Counted from the stretch's first letter, positions 37,685 to 48,326 are shown. The stretch is DNA of 64,000 nt from an uncultured Glaciecola sp. (GCA_947496235.1 CANMCE010000013.1:36427-100426); one strand, 5' to 3'. Numbers and translations: made by a program. The notes: generated by a model not told the origin, from the letters alone.

Positions 37685-39088
37685 ATGAATCAAAATTATG
37701 CAGATTTTGCCAGATATCTGCTTTTGTCGGCAGTAGTTAGTATCTGGGGTTGTGCCAATACAAATGAAATAACACCTATATCAAAGCAAATTGATATAGC
37801 CCCCAATTGGCAATCAGAGACAAATCAGAACTCAGTCGAGCAAGGTTGGATTTCTACACTTAACAATCAAGAATTAATCACCTTTGTGGATTTAGCATTA
37901 GTGCAGAACCAAGAACTGCAACAAATGTATTATTCTGTTCAGCAATCTCAACATGATTTGGCAATAGCTGAAGCCGAAAATTGGCCTTCAATAAATCTCG
38001 CAAACTCCATTGGGCGTCAAAAAAACAATCAACCTGTTAATTATTCTAATTCAGCTTCGATCGGTTTCAACTTCAATTATGAACTTGATGTTTTTGGTAA
38101 GCTAAGTGCAACGCAACGACAGGCACAATACCTATATTTAGCGCAACAATTTGAATATCAGCAAGCAAAGGAACAACTGGTCGCAGATGTGATCCTAGCC
38201 TATTATAACGTCATCAGACAACAGCAACTTCTGCAATTGCGACAGCAACAATTAGATAATGCTAAGACTGATCTCGACATTATCGAGCGAGGCTATAAAC
38301 AAGGGATTAATGAATCCTTGGATGTGTACTTAACTAGAAATGCACTTGCCACAGTAGAAGCCTCACTCATGGAGCAAAATTCCACCTTAGTCTTGGCGAT
38401 TAGAAGCCTTGAACGACTAGTTGGCAAATACCCAGCGGGAATGCTTACAGTTTCTGATAGATTCCCAGAGATTTCCCAACAAATATCGACGGGTGTGCCA
38501 AGTGAACTCATTTCTAGGAAGCCAGGCATTCAAAGTGCTTGGTATTCACTTATGAGTCAAAATGAGGCTTTAGGAATAGCGCATAAAAACAGATACCCGA
38601 GCTTGAGTTTTTCCGCTTCACTAGGAGATTCAGCAGATAGTTATAGTAATTTACTTTCTTCTTCAGAGTTAGCTTGGTCCTTACTGGGTAACTTAACAGT
38701 GCCTATTTTCCAAGGCGGCTTATTAAAAGCTCAAGAAGAAAAAGCCAGATTGGCACTGAAACAGAGTGAAGAAATTTATATAGCAACATTATTAGACGCC
38801 TTTGCTGATGTTGAAAATACCCTAACCCAAGAAAATAATTTACAAATTCAATACGCAAAAACCTTTTCTGCAAGTGAATATGCCCAAAGAGCGCAGGACA
38901 TTGCCTTTCAGCAATATCAAAGAGGCCTAGTGACTTATACAACAGTGCTTGATGCGCAAGATAGAGCCTATAGTGCGCAAATTAACCTTATTAATCTTGC
39001 TTATCAGCGTCTTGAAAACCAAATTTTGCTGCGTTTAGCTCTTGGCGGCAGTTTAACTAATATTAACAATGATCTATCGAGTAGTTGA
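37685..39088 (+). CDS. NodT-family outer membrane efflux lipoprotein
   Basis: A 467-residue TolC/NodT-type outer membrane factor. The N-terminal hydrophobic stretch ends in SIWGCAN, a lipobox with Cys23 as likely lipidation site. Two OEP repeats of long helices are visible, with QQWNSEIGRQ-type signatures such as FNFNYELDVFGKLSATQRQAQYLYLA near residue 125 and LTVPIFQGGLLKAQEEKARLALKQSEE near residue 335. First gene of a three-gene efflux operon; its stop overlaps the next ATG by 4 bases. Confidence 0.9.
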   Translation: MNQNYADFARYLLLSAVVSIWGCANTNEITPISKQIDIAPNWQSETNQNSVEQGWISTLNNQELITFVDLALVQNQELQQMYYSVQQSQHDLAIAEAENWPSINLANSIGRQKNNQPVNYSNSASIGFNFNYELDVFGKLSATQRQAQYLYLAQQFEYQQAKEQLVADVILAYYNVIRQQQLLQLRQQQLDNAKTDLDIIERGYKQGINESLDVYLTRNALATVEASLMEQNSTLVLAIRSLERLVGKYPAGMLTVSDRFPEISQQISTGVPSELISRKPGIQSAWYSLMSQNEALGIAHKNRYPSLSFSASLGDSADSYSNLLSSSELAWSLLGNLTVPIFQGGLLKAQEEKARLALKQSEEIYIATLLDAFADVENTLTQENNLQIQYAKTFSASEYAQRAQDIAFQQYQRGLVTYTTVLDAQDRAYSAQINLINLAYQRLENQILLRLALGGSLTNINNDLSSS

Positions 39089-40314
39089 AAATGAAATTAT
39101 CGCCATTTATTAAAAAGCTTTTGCCCGTATTGGTACTAGTACTTGCAGGTTTATCTTGGTTTCTAATTACTAATAATCCACCAACACAAGCTAGAGGTGC
39201 ACCACCAAAAGTTGCTCGCATTAATGTTGACATTGAACCTATAGAAGTAAAACCATTTTCAATCGATGTTGCTAGCTATGGCGTAGTGCGCCCAAGGACA
39301 CAAAGCACCTTATCTTCACAAGTGAGCGGCCAGATCCTATCTGTCAGCGACAACTTCAGAGAAGGCGGATTTTTTGACAAAGGTGAAGTTTTGGTCTTAA
39401 TCGATGACAGGGATTTAAAGGCGACAGTTCAATCTGCTAGCGCGGCGTTAGAGCTGGCAAAGCAAGCGTTAATAGAGGAAATGGCGCGAGGCGAACAAGC
39501 GGTTGAAGATTGGAAGAGACTCGGTGGTAATGAAGAACCCAATGCCTTGGTATTGCGTCAACCGCAACTTGCTACAGCAAAAGCCGATGTGGCAGCAGCA
39601 GAAGCGAATCTTGCAACGGCCAAATTAAATTTAGAACGCGCCCAAGTCATCGCGCCCTATCAAGGCCGAATAAGGGAGCAATTTGTCGATATTGGTCAGG
39701 TGGTAAGTAATAGCTCTGAATTAGCTAGCATTTTCGCTACTGATTTGGTTGAAGTAAGATTGCCGATTAAAAACTCTGACCTTCAATTCATAAACCTCCC
39801 TGAGCAATATGCTAACGGGCAATCAAATCTTGGGGCAAAAGTCGTATTTAGTTCAAATTTGTTTGAATCTCAGCGCTGGCACGGAAAATTAGTACGTACC
39901 GAGAGCGCTATTGATGAAAATGCACAGCAATTATATGTCGTAGCTCAGATAGCCGACCCATACGGCGCAGACTATATGGACCAACAAAGCATAAAAATTG
40001 GTCAATATGTCAAAGCTTCAATTCAAGGAAAAACAATTTCCGATGCCATTGTGATACCAAATAGCACTATCTATCAAGGCACCTACGTTTACATTGAAAA
40101 TGATGGTTTTTTACAACGCAAAGATATTAAAGTCGCGTGGCAAAGTTCTGATGAAAGTATTATCTCTTCAGGCCTTTCCTCTGGCGATAACTTAGTACTA
40201 ACACCGCTAGGACAAGTGAGTTCCGGTACACCTGTAACGGTAAATCAAAGCTTCCAAAGAGTAAAAGATAGCGCTACAACCTCTAGTAACACCACTCAAG
40301 GAGCAGTGAAATGA
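39085..40314 (+). CDS. RND efflux periplasmic adaptor (HlyD/MFP family)
   Basis: A 409-residue membrane fusion protein. One N-terminal membrane helix (residues ~10-28) is followed by a lipoyl/barrel-sandwich half (RPRTQSTLSSQVSGQILSVSDNFREGGFFDKGEVLVLID), a coiled hairpin of Ala/Glu-rich helices (about 105-180), the second half-lipoyl (RAQVIAPYQGRIREQFVDIGQVV) and beta-barrel domains. It bridges the inner membrane pump and the outer membrane channel. Overlaps both neighbours by 4 bases. Confidence 0.92.
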   Translation: MKMKLSPFIKKLLPVLVLVLAGLSWFLITNNPPTQARGAPPKVARINVDIEPIEVKPFSIDVASYGVVRPRTQSTLSSQVSGQILSVSDNFREGGFFDKGEVLVLIDDRDLKATVQSASAALELAKQALIEEMARGEQAVEDWKRLGGNEEPNALVLRQPQLATAKADVAAAEANLATAKLNLERAQVIAPYQGRIREQFVDIGQVVSNSSELASIFATDLVEVRLPIKNSDLQFINLPEQYANGQSNLGAKVVFSSNLFESQRWHGKLVRTESAIDENAQQLYVVAQIADPYGADYMDQQSIKIGQYVKASIQGKTISDAIVIPNSTIYQGTYVYIENDGFLQRKDIKVAWQSSDESIISSGLSSGDNLVLTPLGQVSSGTPVTVNQSFQRVKDSATTSSNTTQGAVK

Positions 40315-43300
40315 TAGCCTGGTTTACAAAAAATCATGTTGCTGCAAATTTACTCTTAATCACCATAGTTATCTTTGGTCTATATAGTTTATCCAATCGA
40401 ATTCCACTAGAAGTATTTCCTGAGGTTGCGGCAGAGACTATTAGTGTTAGTGTTTCATTGAGAGGAGCAACACCTGAAGACGTCGAACGAGGAGTTACTA
40501 TACGTATTGAAGAAGCAGTTCAAGATCTTGAAGGCATCGAGCGTATAGTTTCGCGCTCAAGTGAAAATAGCTCTTCCGTAAATATAGAAGTTGAAAGCAA
40601 TTACGACCCTAGAGAATTACTTGCTGATGTAAAAAGCAGAGTGGACGCGATTAACACGTTTCCAGCTGATGCCGAGAAACCGGTAATTGCACTAGCGCAA
40701 CGAACTCGAGAAGTAATTGCGGTGTCTGTTGCAAGTGATTATTCAGAACGTGAGACCCGAGAATATGCTGAAATAGTGCGCGATGAGTTATTGCGCTTAG
40801 ATGGTGTTACTCAGTTAGAATTGTCTGGGGTGCGTAGCTATGAAATTGCTGTCGAGGTTTCCAAAGATATTCTAAGGCAATATAACCTTACCTTGTCTGA
40901 TATCAGCAATGCGATTCAAAACTCAAGTCAGGATGTAAGTGCTGGGAACTTAAAGTCAGAAGGCGCTGAAGTACTCATACGCTCTAAGGGCCAAGCCTAT
41001 CGAAAAGATGAATTTTCCAACATCGTTGTGTTACGCCAAAGTGATGGCGCTATTATTCGCTTAGGTGATATTGCAACAATAACAGATGACTTTGAAGAAG
41101 ATCCTGTTCGAACCAGATTTAACGGAAAGCAGGCAGCATTTATCGATGTATATCGAATTGGTGATCAAAGTGCAATTGAGGTTGCCGACAAAGTAAAACA
41201 ATATATCGAAACTAAACAACAAAACTTACCCAAGGGATTCGAATTAAGTTATTGGGACGATGATAGCCAAATAGTGAAAAGTCGAATCAATACGCTGGTG
41301 ACTAACGCCATACAAGGCGGCGTACTTGTACTGGCTTTACTTACGTTATTTTTGCGCCCCTCAATTGCACTTTGGGTTTTTATCGGAATCCCCGTTTCTT
41401 TTATGGGGGCATTTATTATGATGCCTTTCTTTGGCATAACCCTTAATATTTTAAGTTTGTTCGGATTTATATTAGTGCTAGGCATTGTTGTCGACGATGC
41501 GATTGTGACCGGAGAAAATGTCTATACCCATTTAAAAACCTCACAAAATGGTGAACAAGCCGCTATCCTCGGCACCCAGGAAGTTGCGACCCCAGTCACG
41601 TTCGGAGTTTTAACTACAGTGGCTGCATTTCTTCCATTAGCTTTCATTGAAGGTAATCGCGGCGCTTTGTTTGCTCAGATCCCTGCTGTTGTTATTCCTG
41701 TGCTGTTATTTTCACTAATTGAATCAAAATTTGTGCTTCCTGCTCATTTAAAATATATCAAACTTAGAAGTACTAAAACGCCAAGCAAACTAGATGCATT
41801 TCAACAACGTTTTGCAGATGGATTTGAAAAAGCCATTCTAAAATACTATCAACCCTTACTTGGGTTAACTTTAAAAAACAAAGGGACTACGGTAGCACTC
41901 TTTGTTGCCGGGTTTGTTATTATCGTTGCGTTAATTAGTTCTGGACACATGCGATTTGTATTCTTCCCACGTATTCCCTCCGAAACAGTTAGAGCAAGTT
42001 TAACCATGCCAGCTGGGACACCTTTTGAAGTTACCAATAGATACATTGTTGACATGGCGGATAAAGCCAGAGAGTTGCAACAAAAATATGTTGACGATGA
42101 CAGCGGAAAAAGTGTCATTTTAAATGTGTTAGCCTCCACTAGGAGTAGTGAAAGTGGTATCGTGAGATTTGAAATAACGCCGAATGAAGAACGTGAATCA
42201 GATATTACTTCGACTCAGTTAGCCAATGAATGGCGAGAATTGGTAGGGACAATCCCCGGTGCCGAGAGCCTAACATATAGGGCTGAATTTGGGCGTTCCT
42301 CAGACCCAATCGATATTCAGCTAAATGGTACCAATGTTCAAACGCTTGAAGAAATATCGAGTAAAATAAAGCAACGACTCGCAACATATGAAACTGTATT
42401 CGATATTTCTGATAGTTTGTCTGATGGAAAAAGTGAACTTCAAATTGAATTAACCGATCAAGGACTTGCATTAGGGTTAACCCGAGTAGAAGTGGCAAAT
42501 CAAATTCGAAATTCGTTTTTTGGGGCACAAGCACAAAGGATCCAAAGAGGACGTGACGACGTGCGAGTAATGGTTCGTTTACCTTTAGAAGAACGTCGCT
42601 CAGTGGCAGAATTGCAAGATATATTAGTCAATACGCCTGAAGGTAACAAAGTACCTTTGTCACACATAGCGACTCTAGTTCCTGGCAAAAGCCCATCTTC
42701 CATTTACCGTATTGATAGATATAGAACTGTGTCTGTAGTGGCGGATGTGCAAAAAGAAGCGACTAATATGACAGTATTACAAGAAGATCTTCGTGGTTTT
42801 TTAGATGAATTAGTCACTCAATACCCAGGCGTAGATTACACCCTTGAAGGTGAATCTAAAGAACAAGAAGAAAGTGCAAATTCGTTACTTATTGGACTTG
42901 CTTTTGTACTCTTTGTTATCTACGCCTTGTTAGCCATACCCTTTAAATCTTACATTCAACCTTTAATTGTCATGAGTATAATTCCATTCGGACTCATAGG
43001 GGCTGTTATCGGTCATTGGATTATGGACATGAACTTAGCTATATTCAGCTTTTTGGGCATGCTAGCGCTTATTGGAATCGTAGTGAACGACTCATTGGTG
43101 CTTGTAGATTATATTAATAAACGTCGTGAGCAAGGAGAGGCATTGGTTGAGGCGGTTTTAACTGCAGGCGCAGCTAGATTTCGACCAGTTATGCTGACTA
43201 GCTTAACAACCTTTATTGGCTTAATGCCTTTACTGTTTGAAAAAGCGACTCAAGCTCAATTTCTTATTCCAATGGCTGTTTCGTTAGGTTTTGGTATCAT

Positions 43301-43436
43301 ATTCGCCACTATAATCACACTAATATTAGTGCCTATAAACTACATTTTAGTGGAAAAACTCTGTACCAAGTTAAACGGCGGAATTCCTCTAGTAAAGTCT
43401 AAAATGATGAATGAAACCTTGGTCCACACTAAATAA
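40311..43436 (+). CDS. RND efflux transporter permease
   Basis: A 1041-residue AcrB-like inner membrane pump with 12 predicted helices and two large periplasmic loops. Helix 4 has GIVVDDAIVTGENVYTHL near residue 393, with the paired aspartates of the proton relay. In helix 10 the equivalent sequence is GIVVNDSLVLVDYINKRREQG: an AcrB-type lysine (AKNAIL) is absent and Asn-Asp is found, as in a common subfamily of uncharacterised RND pumps. Substrates cannot be predicted. It ends 12 bases before the convergent GH13 gene, with no visible terminator. Confidence 0.92.
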   Translation: MIAWFTKNHVAANLLLITIVIFGLYSLSNRIPLEVFPEVAAETISVSVSLRGATPEDVERGVTIRIEEAVQDLEGIERIVSRSSENSSSVNIEVESNYDPRELLADVKSRVDAINTFPADAEKPVIALAQRTREVIAVSVASDYSERETREYAEIVRDELLRLDGVTQLELSGVRSYEIAVEVSKDILRQYNLTLSDISNAIQNSSQDVSAGNLKSEGAEVLIRSKGQAYRKDEFSNIVVLRQSDGAIIRLGDIATITDDFEEDPVRTRFNGKQAAFIDVYRIGDQSAIEVADKVKQYIETKQQNLPKGFELSYWDDDSQIVKSRINTLVTNAIQGGVLVLALLTLFLRPSIALWVFIGIPVSFMGAFIMMPFFGITLNILSLFGFILVLGIVVDDAIVTGENVYTHLKTSQNGEQAAILGTQEVATPVTFGVLTTVAAFLPLAFIEGNRGALFAQIPAVVIPVLLFSLIESKFVLPAHLKYIKLRSTKTPSKLDAFQQRFADGFEKAILKYYQPLLGLTLKNKGTTVALFVAGFVIIVALISSGHMRFVFFPRIPSETVRASLTMPAGTPFEVTNRYIVDMADKARELQQKYVDDDSGKSVILNVLASTRSSESGIVRFEITPNEERESDITSTQLANEWRELVGTIPGAESLTYRAEFGRSSDPIDIQLNGTNVQTLEEISSKIKQRLATYETVFDISDSLSDGKSELQIELTDQGLALGLTRVEVANQIRNSFFGAQAQRIQRGRDDVRVMVRLPLEERRSVAELQDILVNTPEGNKVPLSHIATLVPGKSPSSIYRIDRYRTVSVVADVQKEATNMTVLQEDLRGFLDELVTQYPGVDYTLEGESKEQEESANSLLIGLAFVLFVIYALLAIPFKSYIQPLIVMSIIPFGLIGAVIGHWIMDMNLAIFSFLGMLALIGIVVNDSLVLVDYINKRREQGEALVEAVLTAGAARFRPVMLTSLTTFIGLMPLLFEKATQAQFLIPMAVSLGFGIIFATIITLILVPINYILVEKLCTKLNGGIPLVKSKMMNETLVHTK

Positions 43437-43448
43437 TAGTCCAGGGTT

Positions 43449-44771
43449 TTAGATGTGTTGAATAAAAACTTGATATCCCCAAGGCGGTAGTGAGAAAGCA
43501 AAGTCTTGTGGGATATTGATTGTTTTTTCATCGTAATCATGAAGTTGCCCATTTATTTGCGCATTATATTGGCCACAAAAAAGTGTTTCACAAAAGGTTA
43601 CGTTAGCCTCTTGCTTCGAAAAATTAAATATAAAAAACCATTTACTTTGCTGGTCTTGGCGCACAAAACTAAAAACTTTATCCATAGCAGTGTTAGGCAC
43701 CTGAATCATGGTAGCCCCCCACTTTCCGTTCCAAAGCGCGCTATGTTGTTTGCGTAACCGTAATAATAATGAGTAAAAATCGGCCATAAAATTATGTTGC
43801 CAGTCGATAGGATCGCGCTCAAAGAATGCCAGACGTTTGGTTTCTCCTGCTTCTTGACCGTTATGGATAAGCGGCATCCCCTCGCCAAGTACAGATAATG
43901 TAACAGCAGCAGGTAATGCAGGTCCAAATTTTTCGTCAGGGGTACCTTCCCATGCATTTTCGTCATGATTACTGACAAAGGTCATTCTAAAGGCTTGTTT
44001 TGGCCAAGATCTTTCATTCCATGAATAGTATTTACGCAGTTTATCCAGAGGTAAATCCCCCATAGCTATACCGTGCATGGTTTCATTCCAGCTCCACGCG
44101 TAGGTCATATCAAAACCGTACTCATGCAAATCGCGATTTTCCCATTCCGCCAACATAAATACGGGTTTTATTTGGTCTAGGGCTTGTCTTGCTTGTTTCC
44201 AAAAATCCTTCGGTACATAGCCAGCTACATCACATCGATAACCGTCGATATCAAACTCTGTTACCCAATAACACAAAGCCTCTATCATGTATTCACGCAG
44301 TGGTATTTGGTCGTAATCAAATTCAATAATGTCTTCCCAATCCCACCAAGGCGAAGGCCTAAAATCCCCTTTGTAGTCTTTTAAATACCATTCTGGATGG
44401 CTTTTAGTCAGCGGGTTATCCCAAGCACTATGGTTAGGAACCCAATCTAAAATGACTTTTAATTTTAGTTCATGGGCAACCTTAACTAAGGTTTTAAAAT
44501 CCTCTTTATTGCCGAACTCTGGATTGATGTCAAAGTAGTCTTTTACCGCATAAGGACTGCCCAATTCACCTTTTCGATTAAGCTCTCCAATAGGATGAAT
44601 GGGCATTAACCAGATAATATCTGAGCCTAACGCTTTTATGCGAGGAAGTTGCTCTATGACCCCCTTAAAGTCACCTTGGGGGCTAAATTGACGAGTATTA
44701 ATTTGGTAAATAGTGGCGTTTTTTGACCAGTCGGGAGTTTGCACTTTAACAAGGGGTTCTATGTTCAGCAT
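43449..44771 (-). CDS. GH13 alpha-amylase family enzyme, cytoplasmic
   Basis: A 440-residue (beta/alpha)8 glycosidase of family GH13. Conserved regions: DWVPNHS at residues 109-115, GYRCDVAGYVP with nucleophile D181, MLAEWEN with acid/base E209, and FVSNHDEN with D270. No signal peptide is seen, so it acts inside the cell on maltodextrin-like sugars. The length and lack of extra domains suggest a minimal alpha-glucosidase or alpha-amylase; exact specificity is open. It is a lone gene, convergent with the RND operon. Confidence 0.88.
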   Translation of the reverse strand: MLNIEPLVKVQTPDWSKNATIYQINTRQFSPQGDFKGVIEQLPRIKALGSDIIWLMPIHPIGELNRKGELGSPYAVKDYFDINPEFGNKEDFKTLVKVAHELKLKVILDWVPNHSAWDNPLTKSHPEWYLKDYKGDFRPSPWWDWEDIIEFDYDQIPLREYMIEALCYWVTEFDIDGYRCDVAGYVPKDFWKQARQALDQIKPVFMLAEWENRDLHEYGFDMTYAWSWNETMHGIAMGDLPLDKLRKYYSWNERSWPKQAFRMTFVSNHDENAWEGTPDEKFGPALPAAVTLSVLGEGMPLIHNGQEAGETKRLAFFERDPIDWQHNFMADFYSLLLRLRKQHSALWNGKWGATMIQVPNTAMDKVFSFVRQDQQSKWFFIFNFSKQEANVTFCETLFCGQYNAQINGQLHDYDEKTINIPQDFAFSLPPWGYQVFIQHI

Positions 44772-44848
44772 ACATCCTCAATTGAATACATTTGTGGCAA
44801 AAATATATATACGATAAGGAGAAAATATAGCTTAGTTTACTCAACAAA

Positions 44849-45751
44849 TTAATAAGGCAAACCCGCTATGCCCATAATTAACACCCAGGTAGCAAAGAAT
44901 ATTTTTAAACGCGTAATAGAAAAATACAATACAACATGTTTCGCTATCATTCCGCCAACCACTGCGCCAGCGCCAGCAAACAATATCACTTGCCAGTAAA
45001 TAGCTTGGGTGACAACCAAGTGATAATAAATTGCGCCCCACACACTAAAGGCGCTTAAAATAACGGCAACAGCAATAGCGAAAGTAATATTAAATTGACG
45101 CAAAATTAAATAAACCGCGGTTAATTCCCCTACTCCCACAGATAACCATGCGGTAATAATGCCGCCAAACAAACTAATGACAATTAGACTTGCAATGTCG
45201 AACCAATGTAGATGAAAGGCTCCGACTTGACGCTTCATAAGCGGGATTGAACAATATATTGCCAGCGCTAACAAAATAGAAAAAACGCCAAAATATAAAT
45301 GCAAAGAATCTAGTGCTTTTTCGGTGTATTCAGCAAAACCAAATTGCGCCAACAAAATACCCAGAATTGAAAATGGTATGGTCAAAGTTAAGGCTTTGCT
45401 CATGCTTGCCCATTGGGGATCGCTTCGGTGGTGGCTTTTATAATAGTTCCACCAAGTAATAGCACCGGCTGTCATTCCACAACATTGAATAGCAAAACTG
45501 GTCGCGATAATAGTCGCGTTAGACAAGGATAATTGATTGAAAAAGGGTACGAAGACAACGCCACCACCGGCACCCGTGGAGTTCGCAAAAATTGCCCCTG
45601 TAATGCCTAATAATAGAAATCCTGCATAGTTAATAACGAGGTCGAGGGTGTTGGGTTGAGCAATTAATAATAGGAGCCAAGCGCAAAATAATCCAAACTT
45701 GATCCTATGTAACTTGATCAAATGTAAATATTTAGTTAACAATACAGACAT
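44849..45751 (-). CDS. TauE/SafE-family sulfite exporter-like permease
   Basis: A 300-residue membrane protein with about eight helices. The TauE/SafE (DUF81) pattern appears as GITGAIFANSTGAGGGVVFVPFFNQL near residues 48-75 and LFAGAGAVVGGMIAKHV near residue 255. Members export sulfite or sulfonate-derived anions or have other substrates; none can be assigned here. It is transcribed divergently from the DUF2244 gene. Confidence 0.85.
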   Translation of the reverse strand: MSVLLTKYLHLIKLHRIKFGLFCAWLLLLIAQPNTLDLVINYAGFLLLGITGAIFANSTGAGGGVVFVPFFNQLSLSNATIIATSFAIQCCGMTAGAITWWNYYKSHHRSDPQWASMSKALTLTIPFSILGILLAQFGFAEYTEKALDSLHLYFGVFSILLALAIYCSIPLMKRQVGAFHLHWFDIASLIVISLFGGIITAWLSVGVGELTAVYLILRQFNITFAIAVAVILSAFSVWGAIYYHLVVTQAIYWQVILFAGAGAVVGGMIAKHVVLYFSITRLKIFFATWVLIMGIAGLPY

Positions 45752-45830
45752 CCTACTCGTTTTAACTCAACCGCGTCTAAATTAGCGAGAACTCTTTGAA
45801 TGCGCAGGATTATACCTAAGGACGTCTTCT

Positions 45831-46328
45831 ATGGTAGTTAAAAATTCGTTACCAGAGCAATTAGTTATCGAATTGTCGCCCAATCGTTCTGCCACATGGC
45901 AACAAACAAAATGGGTGATTTGGGTAATGGTTGCTGTTGTGATGGTAATTGCCGTTGCTTGGTCTTTTGTAGGTGCCTGGGTTGTTTTGCCTTTTGCAGG
46001 GCTGGAAGTGGGACTTTTTGCGCTCTTGATGTATAAGGTTTCTCGTTTAACCTACCATAAGCAAACGCTTTATGTGACCAATGAAGACGTTATTATTGAG
46101 CAGGGATTTCGTAAACAGCTGAATCGAAAAAGATTTATTCGACAACACTTACATGTGGCCTACTGGGAATCCGAAAGAGATTGGGAATTACCTAGGATCG
46201 CGTTGATTAATGAAGTATCAGAGATGGAACTCGGTAGCTTTCTAAATTTGGCAGATCGTAAGCAATTAAAAACGCTGTTAGAAGAGGCTGGATTCATAAT
46301 TTTACGCAATCGATGGTGGCAAAGCTAA
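45831..46328 (+). CDS. DUF2244 domain-containing membrane protein
   Basis: A 165-residue protein with two adjacent membrane helices (about residues 28-45 and 48-68) and a C-terminal cytoplasmic domain. The N-terminal IELSPNRSATWQQTKW segment and helix pair match DUF2244 (integral membrane proteins often near cytochrome oxidase genes; none are here). Function unknown. Divergent from the TauE-like gene. Confidence 0.82.
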   Translation: MVVKNSLPEQLVIELSPNRSATWQQTKWVIWVMVAVVMVIAVAWSFVGAWVVLPFAGLEVGLFALLMYKVSRLTYHKQTLYVTNEDVIIEQGFRKQLNRKRFIRQHLHVAYWESERDWELPRIALINEVSEMELGSFLNLADRKQLKTLLEEAGFIILRNRWWQS

Positions 46329-46400
46329 TTATCTGATCCTATGCTTAACTTAACTGCTATTAATTAGTGTGTTTTTTAAGCTAACGCATTAGAGGCCGAA

Positions 46401-46646
46401 ATGAATTTATTTATCGAATCAATTGAAGGTGGTTTGTACATGGCAGGTATCGGCGAAGAAAAAGCAACTCGCTTTATACGAGATGAATATCGAAACTCTT
46501 CCTCATTTCAATCAATCACAGACATCAGGGAACAATTATCAGGACAACATTTCGATAAGGTGTATTTAAGGCAAGCGACGCCTTATGACGAAATGTGTGG
46601 CAGTAGCGAAGATGACAAACTCATGATGGAATTAAATTGGCGATAG
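46401..46646 (+). CDS. Small DUF6482-like protein
   Basis: An 81-residue soluble protein. The pattern LFIESIEGGLYMAGI at the start, SITDIREQLSG in the middle and YLRQATPYDEMCGS near the end resembles small proteins grouped as DUF6482, from memory of the family. Function is unknown. It has its own ATG after an AGGCCG stretch and stands alone between DUF2244 and the GMC gene, both on the same strand. Confidence 0.65.
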   Translation: MNLFIESIEGGLYMAGIGEEKATRFIRDEYRNSSSFQSITDIREQLSGQHFDKVYLRQATPYDEMCGSSEDDKLMMELNWR

Positions 46647-46724
46647 TAAACTATAGCTTTGTTTAATTTCACAGCTCCGATCACTTAGGTTAGACTATCA
46701 GAGATAGGTGCTACGGATGCTTGT

Positions 46725-48326
46725 ATGGACGAGTTTGATTTTATTATTGTGGGTGCAGGTTCGGCTGGATGCGTTCTAGCAAATAGACTATCAGCAAACC
46801 CTGACGTAAAAGTATGTTTAGTTGAAGCGGGTCCAAAAGACACACACCCCGCAATTCACATTCCTTTTGGCATTGCCTTTCTTGCTAACAATAAGACTGT
46901 AAACTGGCAACTTGAGACCGCTCCTCAAACGGCACTTAATAATCGTTCTTTGTACTGGCCGCGAGGAAAAACCCTTGGCGGTTCTTCTAGCGTTAATGCT
47001 ATGTGCTATATCAGAGGTATTCCAGAAAATTATGACCAATGGGCAAGTGAAGGTTGTACTGGCTGGGATTGGCAATCTGTTCTTCCCTACTTTCGAAAAG
47101 CAGAGAATAATTCTCGCGGCATCTCTCGTTTACATGGTGCTGGAGGTCCTCAGTGGGTCAGCGATCTAAATCAGATCAATCCATTGACCTTAGAATTTAT
47201 TGAAGCAGGTAAGCGATTGGGTGTCTCTGAGAATCCAGATTTCAATGGAATTTCCCAAACCGGTATCGGCGTTTATCAGGTTACCCAAAAACACGGACAA
47301 AGATGCAGTACAGCAAAAGCATATTTGTCTGAAGATGTGCAAAATAGAGCCAATCTAACCATAAAAACCAGATGTCATGTTGAAAAGATCTTGTTTGAAG
47401 ATAAACGAGCTTGTGGAATTGAAATCAAGCAGCAGGAAACATCTGAACAACTCATAGCTAAACAAGAAGTGTTATTGAGTGCAGGCGCTATAGGTTCGCC
47501 TGAAATATTACTTAAATCAGGAGTGGGAGATAAAAACCAGTTAGCTGAAGTAGAGATCCCAACTGTTATCCATTTACCGGGCGTTGGCAAAAATTTGCAA
47601 GACCACTTAGATATTACGCTTGTGGTCAAACAAAAGAGAACTGATTCCTACGGCATCTCATTGCAGGGAATTTTTAAACATTGGCGAGCACCTTTTGAAT
47701 ACTGGTTCAAACAGAAAGGACTTCTGACCTCCAATATTGCAGAAGGTGGCGCTTTTCTGAAATCTTCACCTAAACTCAAACATCCAGATCTACAAGTACA
47801 CTTTCTGCCAGCTTTATTAATAGACCACGGCAGAAAAAAGCCCTTAGGCCATGGCTATACCATTCACGTCTGTCATTTGTATCCTAAGAGTAAGGGACAA
47901 ATTTCGCTGCAAAAGAGTGAAAACGGATTCCGTGCTCTTATTCAGCCCAACTATCTTAGTGAGCAAGAAGATCTAAAACCACTTATTGATGGTTTTAAAT
48001 GGGCGAGAAAACTTGCCAATACAGACCCGTTGAAGACATCCAGCACTGAATTCATGCCGGGAGAATCATACCAAGATGAAGATGCGATAGCGGAGTATAT
48101 TCGTCAGCACGCTCAATCGCTATACCACCCTGTTGGGACTTGTAAAATGGGGGCAAGAGATAGTGAACAAACCGTTGTATGCCCTGATTTAAAAGTAGTA
48201 GGTCTACAAAACTTAAGGGTAATAGACGCTTCAGTAATGCCAAGCATCATCGGCGGTAATACAAATGCCCCCACCATAATGATTGCAGAAAAAATAGCTG
48301 ACAAAATACTCGCTGATTTTAAGTAA
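46725..48326 (+). CDS. GMC-family FAD oxidoreductase (choline dehydrogenase-like)
   Basis: A 533-residue flavoprotein. The FAD-binding Rossmann motif FIIVGAGSAGCVLANRLS is at residues ~5-22; GKTLGGSSSVNAMCYIRG near residue 84 and LLSAGAIGSPEILLKSGVG near residue 250 are the two GMC signatures; the catalytic-His segment is YHPVGTCKMG and the end NLRVIDASVMPSIIGGNTNAPTIMIAEK. It resembles BetA-type alcohol dehydrogenases, but there is no betaine aldehyde dehydrogenase next to it, so the substrate alcohol is not assigned. Confidence 0.88.
   Translation: MDEFDFIIVGAGSAGCVLANRLSANPDVKVCLVEAGPKDTHPAIHIPFGIAFLANNKTVNWQLETAPQTALNNRSLYWPRGKTLGGSSSVNAMCYIRGIPENYDQWASEGCTGWDWQSVLPYFRKAENNSRGISRLHGAGGPQWVSDLNQINPLTLEFIEAGKRLGVSENPDFNGISQTGIGVYQVTQKHGQRCSTAKAYLSEDVQNRANLTIKTRCHVEKILFEDKRACGIEIKQQETSEQLIAKQEVLLSAGAIGSPEILLKSGVGDKNQLAEVEIPTVIHLPGVGKNLQDHLDITLVVKQKRTDSYGISLQGIFKHWRAPFEYWFKQKGLLTSNIAEGGAFLKSSPKLKHPDLQVHFLPALLIDHGRKKPLGHGYTIHVCHLYPKSKGQISLQKSENGFRALIQPNYLSEQEDLKPLIDGFKWARKLANTDPLKTSSTEFMPGESYQDEDAIAEYIRQHAQSLYHPVGTCKMGARDSEQTVVCPDLKVVGLQNLRVIDASVMPSIIGGNTNAPTIMIAEKIADKILADFK

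Noticed and set aside
43506..43757. 83-codon plus-strand frame at the end of the GH13 gene
   Set aside because: Antisense to the GH13 coding region, whose conserved residues are in the minus frame.
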